From Geothrix sp. SG200 (lineage in GTDB: Bacteria; Acidobacteriota; Holophagae; Holophagales; Holophagaceae): a stretch of DNA of 64,000 bases. Made by a program: the position numbers and the translations under genes. The stretch is taken from assembly GCF_022808935.1 (NCBI RefSeq), contig NZ_JAKZFR010000004.1, forward strand, positions 62,001 to 126,000, read 5' to 3'. Positions 20,326 through 27,013 of this stretch are shown in pieces (positions within the stretch are counted from its first letter, which is position 1; every line of letters starts with the position of its first letter). The notes under the pieces were generated by a model, which saw nothing but the letters and a program-made list of their open reading frames with translations, was not told the origin of the DNA and searched no databases.

Positions 20326-20854
20326 TGAAAACCTCCAACCTTTTCCAAGCCGGAAGTATGCAGAGTCGCGCCAGTGCCCGGGGTCACAGGGAGCGTGGTC
20401 CGACCAGAGGAAGCAGACCGGATGTCCGGGAGCGGACACTTGGCCCCGTATTCCGCGAACCTGGGGTTCCCATGCCAGAAATCCGGCCTCGAAGGCGGGA
20501 ACCTTCACCCAGTGGCAAAGGTCACAAGTTTGTCCCAGCAGGGGGATATTCTTGAGGCGTGAATGTTTTTTACAATTTTTTTTTGTTCATGGTGTCGAAA
20601 CAAACAACAATAAAATCATATTTTAGGATTAAATTGTTGTAGTTATAAACCAAATAAAATAATCATGTAGTCATTAAAGAATTGAACATTTTCACCCTTG
20701 AGGTCGCCAGAGTGAGGGCTATAGTTTTGTTTCTGACGCCAGGATCAGCTTTTATGGCGCCGAGGCCCGCGCTGGCAGGCCTTTCGACTGACTCAGGCTC
20801 TGCTCCTTCTGCCATTCCACCCCGGTCCATTCACGCCACCGCATGAGGCGAATC
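20326..20854. promoter_or_regulatory. Divergent intergenic region with AT-rich island
   Basis: This 530-bp gap separates iorA (leftward) from the porin-cytochrome operon (rightward). From about 20555 to 20700 the sequence is strikingly AT-rich compared with the rest of the window, with poly-T runs around TACAAT. A degenerate Crp/Fnr-type site (AGTGGCAAAGGTCACA) lies at 20511-20526. The region therefore probably holds the promoter and regulatory sites for both operons. No gene is supported in it. Confidence 0.6.
20604..20640. promoter_or_regulatory. Nested palindromes in the AT-rich island
   Basis: ACAACAAT (20604-20611) and ATTGTTGT (20633-20640) are perfect 8-base inverted arms. Inside them TAAAAT-CAT-ATTTTA (20611-20625) is a second perfect inverted repeat with 6-base arms. 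It is a candidate operator about 215 bp upstream of the porin start codon. Confidence 0.45.
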
Positions 20855-22210
20855 ATGAAGCCACGAACCCAAGTGGTCCTGCTTGCCACCCTGATGTCTG
20901 CCACGGCCTGGGGCCAGGAGGTGAGCCTCTACGGCACCACCATGGCCCAGATGTGGAAGCAGGAGACGCCGGGCTTTGACAAGGCCACCTTCACCCCGGC
21001 CACCCAGTACCTGGGTATTGATGCCACCAAGCTGGGCATGGACAACCTGTCCCTGCACCTCTTCGGCTGGGGCCGGACGGATCTCCGTGACGCCAGCAAC
21101 TTCGACGGTTCGAAGTCCGGCGGCTACCTGAACTACGGCTACCTCCAGTACCGCTTCGACCAGGCGAACGCCGAGATCAAGGCCGGGCGCTTCACCACCA
21201 ACCAGGCCACCGGCTTCGAGCAGGTGGACGGTGTCAGCGTCCGGACCGACCTGCGGGGTGGCTTCACCCTGTCGGCCTTCGGCGGGAAGCCCGTCTACTA
21301 CAAGACGGTGGATCCCCGGAACCAGTCGGACTACGAGTACCAGCGGGACTTCATCTTCGGCACCCGCCTCGGCTGGCGCGTCGCCCAGACCGCCGAGGTC
21401 GGCGTCTCCTACCTCCAGGATGGATCGAAGGCCGCCAAGGATCTCGACATCCCGTCCCCGACCGATTACACCCGCAAAATGCTGGGCGCTGATGTCCACT
21501 TCGGCGCCGGCTCCCTCCTGGACTTCCGCGGGCGGACGGTGTTCAACGTCGCCAACGAGAGGACCAACCTCGCCGAGCACGACTACACCGCCACCGTGAA
21601 GCTGGGCAGCCAGGTCACCATGACCGGCAACTATGCCGAGCGGGATTTCGTCAACTACTTCGCCGGGACGAACCTGCCCTCCCTCTTCCGCCAGGACGAG
21701 AACGACCTGTTCCGCGGCTTCGGAGGCAGCATCACCTGGAACGCCCCCACGGGCGTCCAGCTGGTGGCCGACTACCGCCATATGCACCGCGAGACCTTCG
21801 GCGACGTGAACCGCGCCGGCGGCGAGTTCCGTTGGTCCACCAGCGAGCGGACCTTCCTCGGCGGCATCGGCGCCCACTGGGTGAACGCCGCCAACACCAA
21901 GTTCGTGGATCCCGCCACCCCCTACCGGAGCCTGAGCCACAAGGAGGCCCGCATCTGGGGCATGGTCAACCGGGGCAAGCTCTCCGCCAGCCTGGACGGC
22001 ATTCTCCAGCGCTACGAGAACGATAATCCCTACCTCGTCGGAATCCGGAACCTGTATGAGGTGGTGGGCTCGCTCGGGTACCAGGCCACCTCGAACGTGA
22101 AGGTGTCCGGCGATGTCAGCTACGGCAGCACCGCCGTCGCCAAGCACGAGACCCGCGGCCTGCTGCGGGCCGAGTACCGCTTCGGCTTTGCCAAGAAGGG
22201 AGGCCGCTAA
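20855..22210 (+). CDS. Outer-membrane beta-barrel porin of a putative porin-cytochrome conduit
   Basis: The 451-residue product has a signal peptide (VVLLATLMSATAWGQ, cleavage after about residue 20). The rest alternates polar and aromatic/hydrophobic residues in repeated strands (for example YGYLQYRFDQANAEIKAGRF) and ends in an amphipathic strand (LLRAEYRFGFAKKGGR), as in outer-membrane barrels. ATG 20855 is preferred over ATG 20843 because GAGGCG lies just upstream. It overlaps the next gene by one base (TAATG) and is followed by three multihaem lipoprotein genes. By analogy with MtrB/OmbB it may sheath cytochromes across the outer membrane, but it is much shorter than MtrB and the family is not recognised with certainty. 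Confidence 0.75.
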   Translation: MKPRTQVVLLATLMSATAWGQEVSLYGTTMAQMWKQETPGFDKATFTPATQYLGIDATKLGMDNLSLHLFGWGRTDLRDASNFDGSKSGGYLNYGYLQYRFDQANAEIKAGRFTTNQATGFEQVDGVSVRTDLRGGFTLSAFGGKPVYYKTVDPRNQSDYEYQRDFIFGTRLGWRVAQTAEVGVSYLQDGSKAAKDLDIPSPTDYTRKMLGADVHFGAGSLLDFRGRTVFNVANERTNLAEHDYTATVKLGSQVTMTGNYAERDFVNYFAGTNLPSLFRQDENDLFRGFGGSITWNAPTGVQLVADYRHMHRETFGDVNRAGGEFRWSTSERTFLGGIGAHWVNAANTKFVDPATPYRSLSHKEARIWGMVNRGKLSASLDGILQRYENDNPYLVGIRNLYEVVGSLGYQATSNVKVSGDVSYGSTAVAKHETRGLLRAEYRFGFAKKGGR

Positions 22211-22683
22211 TGGCCCGGAAGACCGTATTCCAGATCATCGGCATCGCCCTGGGGCTCGGCGTCCTGATGGCATGCAGCCTCATCTCGCCCGAGGCGAGCT
22301 TCGCGGCGACCCACCCCCAGGAACTGGGCGCGGGCCGTCCCATCTGCTCCGAGTGCCACAGCAACGATGTGGCCAAGGGCGCGCAGAAGCCCTTCGCCGC
22401 CTTCGATCACACGCCCACCTTCGTGAAGGACCACCGCTTCCAGGCCAACCAGGATTCCAACACCTGCGCCGCCTGCCATGCCCAGTCCTTCTGCACAGAT
22501 TGCCACGGCGGCAAGGTGCCCATGAAGCCCGCTACCCGCTTCAGCGACCGGCCTGACCTGCAGTCGCCGCACCGAGGCGACTTCATGACCCAGCACCGCA
22601 TCGAAGGAAAGATGGATCCGTCGAGCTGCTACGCCTGCCACGGCCGAGCCAACAACGACAAGTGCGCAGCCTGCCACCGGTAG
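22210..22683 (+). CDS. Pentahaem c-type cytochrome lipoprotein
   Basis: The 157-residue product has a lipoprotein signal (LGLGVLMAC, acylated Cys about 22) and five CXXCH motifs: CSECH, CAACH, CTDCH, CYACH and CAACH, the last at the C-terminus. The motifs are densely packed, as in small electron-transfer cytochromes. It shares a start/stop overlap with the porin gene, implying co-translation. In known porin-cytochrome complexes a periplasmic multihaem protein plugs the barrel; this is a candidate for that role, although it has fewer haems than MtrA (10) or OmaB (8). Confidence 0.88.
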   Translation: MARKTVFQIIGIALGLGVLMACSLISPEASFAATHPQELGAGRPICSECHSNDVAKGAQKPFAAFDHTPTFVKDHRFQANQDSNTCAACHAQSFCTDCHGGKVPMKPATRFSDRPDLQSPHRGDFMTQHRIEGKMDPSSCYACHGRANNDKCAACHR

Positions 22684-22712
22684 TGATCCGCATCGCGTCC
22701 AAGGGGAACACC

Positions 22713-23363
22713 ATGAGCCGAATGAAACTGATGGCCGGAAGCTGCTTCGCGCTGGCCCTCGCGCTCCTCGCCTGGGGCTGCGCCGGGACCGCGAGCAAGG
22801 CCGCTCCGTTCAATCCCACCACCGGGCAGCACCCCGCGAACTGGATCCAGGTCCACTACGCGGAATATGTGAAGGCCCCGGACCAGTGCCGAAGCTGCCA
22901 CGGATCGACCTCCGATCCCGCCCAGGCCGGCGGCATCTCCAAGGTGAGCTGCTTCAGCTGCCACACCAGCGTGGATCATCCCGCCGGATGGGCCGACCCC
23001 AGCCAGCACGGACGCCTCGGGGCCCAGGCCGTTCCGGCCGTGACCCAGCTGGCCGGTGGGGCGGTGGTCGATGGCGCCGGCTTCGCCTACTGCACGAAGT
23101 GCCACGGCCCCAACTACACCGATGGCCTCGCCGTCTCCTGCAAGTCCTGCCACACCAAGGCACCGCACCCCGATGCGCCCTGGCGCGGTCCCACGTTTGT
23201 TTCGCCCAGCCATGTCAACACGAACAGCGGGAATGCCCCGGCGTGCGCCCAGTGCCATGCCAACGGCGCCAATTCCTCGCTGAAGCCCGTGACCCCGGCG
23301 CCCGCCGGCACCGCGCCCGGCTGCTTCAACAACACCCTGTGCCACGGCACGAGCTTCCAGTAA
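22713..23363 (+). CDS. Multihaem c-type cytochrome lipoprotein (five CXXCH plus one CX5CH)
   Basis: The 216-residue product has a lipobox (LALLAWGCAG, Cys about 23) and five canonical haem motifs: CRSCH, CFSCH, CTKCH, CKSCH and CAQCH. Near the C-terminus CFNNTLCHG (bases 23322-23345) forms a CX5CH motif that could bind a sixth haem non-canonically. Histidines outside the motifs supply possible axial ligands. ATG 22713 has AAGGGG upstream; the longer frame from 22662 overlaps the previous gene and lacks a signal peptide. With the pentahaem gene it provides the small-cytochrome part of the putative conduit. Confidence 0.87.
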   Translation: MSRMKLMAGSCFALALALLAWGCAGTASKAAPFNPTTGQHPANWIQVHYAEYVKAPDQCRSCHGSTSDPAQAGGISKVSCFSCHTSVDHPAGWADPSQHGRLGAQAVPAVTQLAGGAVVDGAGFAYCTKCHGPNYTDGLAVSCKSCHTKAPHPDAPWRGPTFVSPSHVNTNSGNAPACAQCHANGANSSLKPVTPAPAGTAPGCFNNTLCHGTSFQ

Positions 23364-23448
23364 GGAGGTGCCTATCCAGCCATCTCTTTCAATGATCCAT
23401 CCACCGCTCTCTCAACCGAAGTCCAACTCCCTCTAAGGAGAATGCAGC

Positions 23449-26112
23449 ATGCAACACCGACCTCTGAAACAGCTCTGCGGAGCCGTCGCCGCGGCGGCCG
23501 TCGCCCTCATGGTGATCGGCTGTAACGGCAAGACCGGCTCCGCCGGCGCCAATGGCATCAATGGCACCAACGGCACCAACGGCACCAATGGCACCAACGG
23601 CACCAACGCCGTCATCACCGTCAATGCCGCTCAGCTCACCACTGCCGAGTGGGGCCAGCTCACCCTGGATGGCAACATCACCAGCGTGACCATGGGCGCC
23701 AAGCCCGTCGTGAACTTCACCGTCGTCGACGGCAAGGGCACGCCCGTCAGCGGCCTGGGCTTCACCAGCAAGTCCTCCACCGCCTTGGCCGCCAGTTACC
23801 CGAACTTCGGGTTCAGCATCGCCAAGCTGGTGCCTGGCACCAGCGGCAGCCCCAGCAAGTGGGTGAACTACATCGTCACCACGATGCCCACCACCACCAC
23901 CGCTGCGGCCCCCGGCAGGCCCTCCACCGACAACACCGGCACCTTGGTGGACCACGGGGATGGTTCCTACACCTACACGTTCTACCGGGACATCACCGCC
24001 ACCCAGGCCTTCCTGGACAACTACACCTTCGACGCCACGAAGAACCAGGTCCGCGATGATCTGGGCAACGTGAGCTACGAGCCGAACCTGGTGCACCGCG
24101 TCACCATCCAGATCGGCGGCAATGCCCGCGGCACCAGCACCAACACGCCCACCGGCGTCAACAGCGGCGTCACCGGCGTGCCCGTCCTGACCCCCGCCAA
24201 CATCATCTCTGACTTCGTGCCTGCCACCGGCGCCGCCCCAGCGGCCACGGACGTGCAGCGCAACATCGTGGACACCTCGTCCTGCAACAAGTGCCACACC
24301 AAGTTCAACGGGTTCCATGGCAGCACCCGCATCAAGGCCGAGTACTGCGTGGTCTGCCACACCGACCAGCGCAAGTACGGCAACCCCGAAGCCGCCACCA
24401 CGGCCACCGGCTACACCGGCAACACCAACAAGATCAATGGCCTGGCCGTCGGCGACTTCCCGGCCTTCATCCACCGCCTGCACATGGGCGAGGAACTCTC
24501 CAAGACGGGCTACCTCTACGCGGGTGTCCCCTTCAACGAGACCACCTACCCGCAGGACCTGCGGAACTGCTCCACCTGCCACACCGCGTCCATCGCTGCC
24601 ACCCCCCAGGGTGATGCGTGGAACACCAACCCCAGCCGCATGGCCTGTGGCGCCTGCCACGACGCCATCGACTGGAACTCCGGCGCCAACCACGGCGGCG
24701 GCGCCCAGACCAGCGACCTGCAGTGCTCCGGCTGCCACGGCTCCGCGGGCATCAAGCTGAACCACATCCCCGTGTCGCCCCTGAACCCGGCCTTCGCCAC
24801 CGGCGGCTACGTCAACGGCTCCTACCTGGCCGGCGATCGCAACAACCTGCCTCCGGGCGCCATCAAGATCGACTACGACCTGAAGAGCGTTACGCTGGAC
24901 GCCACCCGGCACCCGGTGTTCACCTTCAAGTTCAAGCAGACCCTCAACGGCACGACCTCGGACGTGGTCTTCAACACCTACGCGGCCGGCACGGTCACCG
25001 AGATGATGGACAACTTCGTGGGCAGCCCCAGCGTCTACCTGGCCTTCGCGGTGCCGCAGGATGGCATCACCGCCCCGGCTGACGTGAACGCCACCGCTTC
25101 CGCCTACATCAAGAAGGTCTGGAACGGAACCGCCACCGGCACCGGCGTCGGCACCCTGACCGGCCCCGATGCCAGCGGCTACTACACGCTGACCATGACC
25201 GGCGTGGCGATTCCCGCCAACGCGGTGATGCTGCGCGGCGGTCTCGGCTACACCTACAACAAGAACAGCCAGCCCCTGACCCAGACCAACGTGCCGAACC
25301 TGGGCACCACCAGCTTCGCCTACGATCCCGTCACCATGTTGGGCGGCTTCAGCGTGCCCGCGCCCAACAAGTTCATGACGGTCACCGGCTTCTCTGCCCG
25401 CCGCAACATCGTGGACAGCGCGAAGTGCAACGATTGCCACAAGACTCTGGGCGTCTTCACCGCCTCCGCCTACCACGCGGGCGAGCGCAACAATGCCGAG
25501 TCCTGCCACTTCTGCCACAACCCCAACCAGACCAGCAGCGCCTGGAGCGCCAACGCCAGCACCTTCCTGCACGGCATTCACGGCGCCAGCAAGCGCACCG
25601 TGGCCTTCAACTGGCACGCCCCGTCCCCGACGGACACCTTCGCCAACGTGACCTACCCGGCGATCCTCAACAACTGCGAAGCCTGCCACGTTCCGGGCTC
25701 CTATGACTTCAGCAACAGCGCCAACGCTGCGGCCATCCCGAACATGCTCTTCAGCACCGTCGCCAAGGGCACCTACAACACGGATCCCACCACCAATCCC
25801 ACGGGCTACTTCTCCATTTCGCCCTACGTGGATGGCACCACTGCGACCAACTACGGCACGGGCCCGAGCTACAGCGCCGCCACCGGCACGCTGACCCAGG
25901 ACGTCGCCGGGACCAACCTCGTGATCTCCCCGATCACCGCGGCTTGCGCCTCCTGCCACGATTCCTCCGCGGCAGTCGCCCACTTCAAGGGCAACGGAGG
26001 CTCCTTCTACGACACCCGCGCCACCGCCCTGCTGAAGGTCGAGCAGTGCATGGTCTGCCACGGCTCCGGCCGCACGGCCGACATCAAGGCCGTCCACATG
26101 ACCTTCAAGTGA
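23449..26112 (+). CDS. OmcA/MtrC-type decahaem lipoprotein cytochrome, copy 1
   Basis: These are outer-surface cytochromes that pass electrons to minerals or other external acceptors. The 887-residue protein has a lipobox (ALMVIGCNG, Cys about 25), a Gly-Thr-Asn-Gly repeat linker (about 35-53), a beta-sandwich-like region, and ten CXXCH motifs in two groups of five: CNKCH, CVVCH, CSTCH, CGACH, CSGCH, then CNDCH, CHFCH, CEACH, CASCH, CMVCH. The pentahaem-domain arrangement matches the OmcA/MtrC family. AAGGAG precedes ATG 23449. It lies 85 bp after the small lipoprotein with no clear terminator between, so it is probably in the porin operon. Two paralogues follow. Confidence 0.93.
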   Translation: MQHRPLKQLCGAVAAAAVALMVIGCNGKTGSAGANGINGTNGTNGTNGTNGTNAVITVNAAQLTTAEWGQLTLDGNITSVTMGAKPVVNFTVVDGKGTPVSGLGFTSKSSTALAASYPNFGFSIAKLVPGTSGSPSKWVNYIVTTMPTTTTAAAPGRPSTDNTGTLVDHGDGSYTYTFYRDITATQAFLDNYTFDATKNQVRDDLGNVSYEPNLVHRVTIQIGGNARGTSTNTPTGVNSGVTGVPVLTPANIISDFVPATGAAPAATDVQRNIVDTSSCNKCHTKFNGFHGSTRIKAEYCVVCHTDQRKYGNPEAATTATGYTGNTNKINGLAVGDFPAFIHRLHMGEELSKTGYLYAGVPFNETTYPQDLRNCSTCHTASIAATPQGDAWNTNPSRMACGACHDAIDWNSGANHGGGAQTSDLQCSGCHGSAGIKLNHIPVSPLNPAFATGGYVNGSYLAGDRNNLPPGAIKIDYDLKSVTLDATRHPVFTFKFKQTLNGTTSDVVFNTYAAGTVTEMMDNFVGSPSVYLAFAVPQDGITAPADVNATASAYIKKVWNGTATGTGVGTLTGPDASGYYTLTMTGVAIPANAVMLRGGLGYTYNKNSQPLTQTNVPNLGTTSFAYDPVTMLGGFSVPAPNKFMTVTGFSARRNIVDSAKCNDCHKTLGVFTASAYHAGERNNAESCHFCHNPNQTSSAWSANASTFLHGIHGASKRTVAFNWHAPSPTDTFANVTYPAILNNCEACHVPGSYDFSNSANAAAIPNMLFSTVAKGTYNTDPTTNPTGYFSISPYVDGTTATNYGTGPSYSAATGTLTQDVAGTNLVISPITAACASCHDSSAAVAHFKGNGGSFYDTRATALLKVEQCMVCHGSGRTADIKAVHMTFK
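23551..23607 (+). repeat. Nine-base repeat encoding Gly-Thr-Asn linker in decahaem copy 1
   Basis: Tandem GGCACCAAC/T units encode (Gly-Thr-Asn)n just after the lipobox. The linker would space the folded cytochrome from the membrane. Unit number differs among the three paralogues, as expected for slippage-prone repeats. Confidence 0.9.
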
Positions 26113-26120
26113 TGTCCCCC

Positions 26121-26150
26121 GCCGGGATGGGGCTCCGGCCCCATCCCGGC
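26121..26150 (+). terminator. Hairpin after decahaem copy 1
   Basis: GCCGGGATGGGG pairs with CCCCATCCCGGC around a CTCCGG-type loop, 9 bp past the stop codon. It is a strong stem but has no T tract of its own. Confidence 0.6.
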
Positions 26151-26168
26151 GACCTTTGAGCACCACCG

Positions 26169-26202
26169 AAAGGACCCGGACGCTTCTCGCTCCGGGTCCT
26201 TT
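26169..26202 (+). terminator. Rho-independent terminator after decahaem copy 1
   Basis: AAAGGACCCGGA pairs with TCCGGGTCCTTT, ending in a short T run and C-rich sequence. Together with the preceding hairpin it should end the porin-cytochrome transcript. Confidence 0.75.
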
Positions 26203-26281
26203 CCCATTTCCCGCCCTCATGGCCGATTGACATGGCCGCCACCGCGGCCGGAGAATTCGGCCTTCGGTTCACGAGGTCCCC

Positions 26282-26689
26282 ATGAAGCACCCTCTTCTGA
26301 AGTTGACCCTGGCCGCCATGGCCCTCCTCTCTCCCGCCCTTCAGGCTCGAGCCCAGGAGGAGACCGACCCGCCGCGAAAGGTCGAATCCAAGAGCGCCAA
26401 GGCCGCCAGGGAAGCCAAGACCAAGACCAATGCGGCCAAGGTCAAGGCCCGGGCCAAGGCCAAGGCCGAAGCCGAAGCAAAGGCCATCGACATCAACAGC
26501 GCCACCAAGGACCAGCTGAAGACCCTTCCTGGCATCACGGACGCCTATGCCGACAAGATCATCGCGGGCCGTCCCTACCTCTCCAAGGCCTTCCTGGTGA
26601 CGAAGAACGTCCTGCCGAACGACCTCTTCCAGACCCTTCGGAAGCGCATTGTGGCCCGACAGCCCGGGGTGAAACCCCAGGCCCGCTAG
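26282..26689 (+). CDS. Secreted helix-hairpin-helix (ComEA-like) protein
   Basis: The 135-residue product has a signal peptide (LTLAAMALLSPALQARAQ, cleavage about residue 25), an Ala/Lys-rich charged linker (about 38-68), and one helix-hairpin-helix domain (IDINSATKDQLKTLPGITDAYADKII, about 70-95). The INSAT..L..LPGI pattern is that of ComEA-type DNA-binding modules. It may be a periplasmic DNA-binding protein; a link to the flanking cytochrome genes is not evident. It is separated from both neighbours by terminators, so it is probably transcribed alone. Confidence 0.85.
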   Translation: MKHPLLKLTLAAMALLSPALQARAQEETDPPRKVESKSAKAAREAKTKTNAAKVKARAKAKAEAEAKAIDINSATKDQLKTLPGITDAYADKIIAGRPYLSKAFLVTKNVLPNDLFQTLRKRIVARQPGVKPQAR

Positions 26690-26711
26690 ACCCAGGCCTC
26701 ACCGCCAGACC

Positions 26712-26740
26712 AGCCCCCGGGGAGGACCCGGGGGCTTTTT
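26712..26740 (+). terminator. Rho-independent terminator after the HHH gene
   Basis: AGCCCCCGGG pairs with CCCGGGGGCT and is followed by TTTTT, 22 bp after the stop codon. Confidence 0.85.
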
Positions 26741-26780
26741 CGTGCCCGGACCTCCGAGCCCGATTCATTGTCATGGGCTG

Positions 26781-26842
26781 TGTGACAGAGGTCACAAGGT
26801 CGGTTGACTCTATAAATTACCGGAGGATCCTCATTGACGAAA
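26781..26842 (+). promoter_or_regulatory. Conserved regulatory module A (Crp/Fnr-type palindrome plus GGTTGACTC box)
   Basis: TGTGACAGAGGTCACA (26781-26796) is a perfect TGTGA-N6-TCACA palindrome. Exactly 21 bp after its first base comes GGTTGACTC, then TAAATTACCG and ATCCTCATTGACGAA. The same order, spacing and sequence recur at 29925 and 32947. It lies 233 bp upstream of decahaem copy 2 and is the likely promoter and operator region. TTGACT would serve as a -35 element; no convincing -10 was found. Confidence 0.75.
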
Positions 26843-26871
26843 TCCTGATGGAGTAGCTGCTCAGGAGGTGT

Positions 26872-26958
26872 GTGCTCCTCATGCCACAGACCACCGGCCA
26901 TGCACTGATCGTCGTCCTCCCCCACCCGGAGGATGGCGGGCGCCACCTGGCCCGCTAG
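26872..26958 (+). pseudogene. Short ORF resembling the first codons of rrf2 (remnant or leader)
   Basis: Starting at GTG 26872 behind GGAGGT, the frame reads MLLMPQTTGHALIVVLPHPE and stops after 28 codons at TAG. Its DNA aligns with the start of the rrf2 gene at 33040 (MLPLSQTTGYALRAM), including the ribosome site and the shared ACAGACCACCGG stretch, with a 2-base deletion between ribosome site and start. It is either a decayed 5' copy of the regulator gene or a retained leader ORF. It begins 142 bp upstream of decahaem copy 2. Confidence 0.6.
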
Positions 26959-27013
26959 CGCTCCTGGCACCTCGTCCCATCCACGCATCCGATTCACTCA
27001 AGGAGGATGAACC

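Noticed and set aside
23389-26220. 943-codon minus-strand frame opposite decahaem copy 1
   Set aside because: Low-complexity Gly/Val/Ala product; the plus strand has ten CXXCH motifs and a lipobox.
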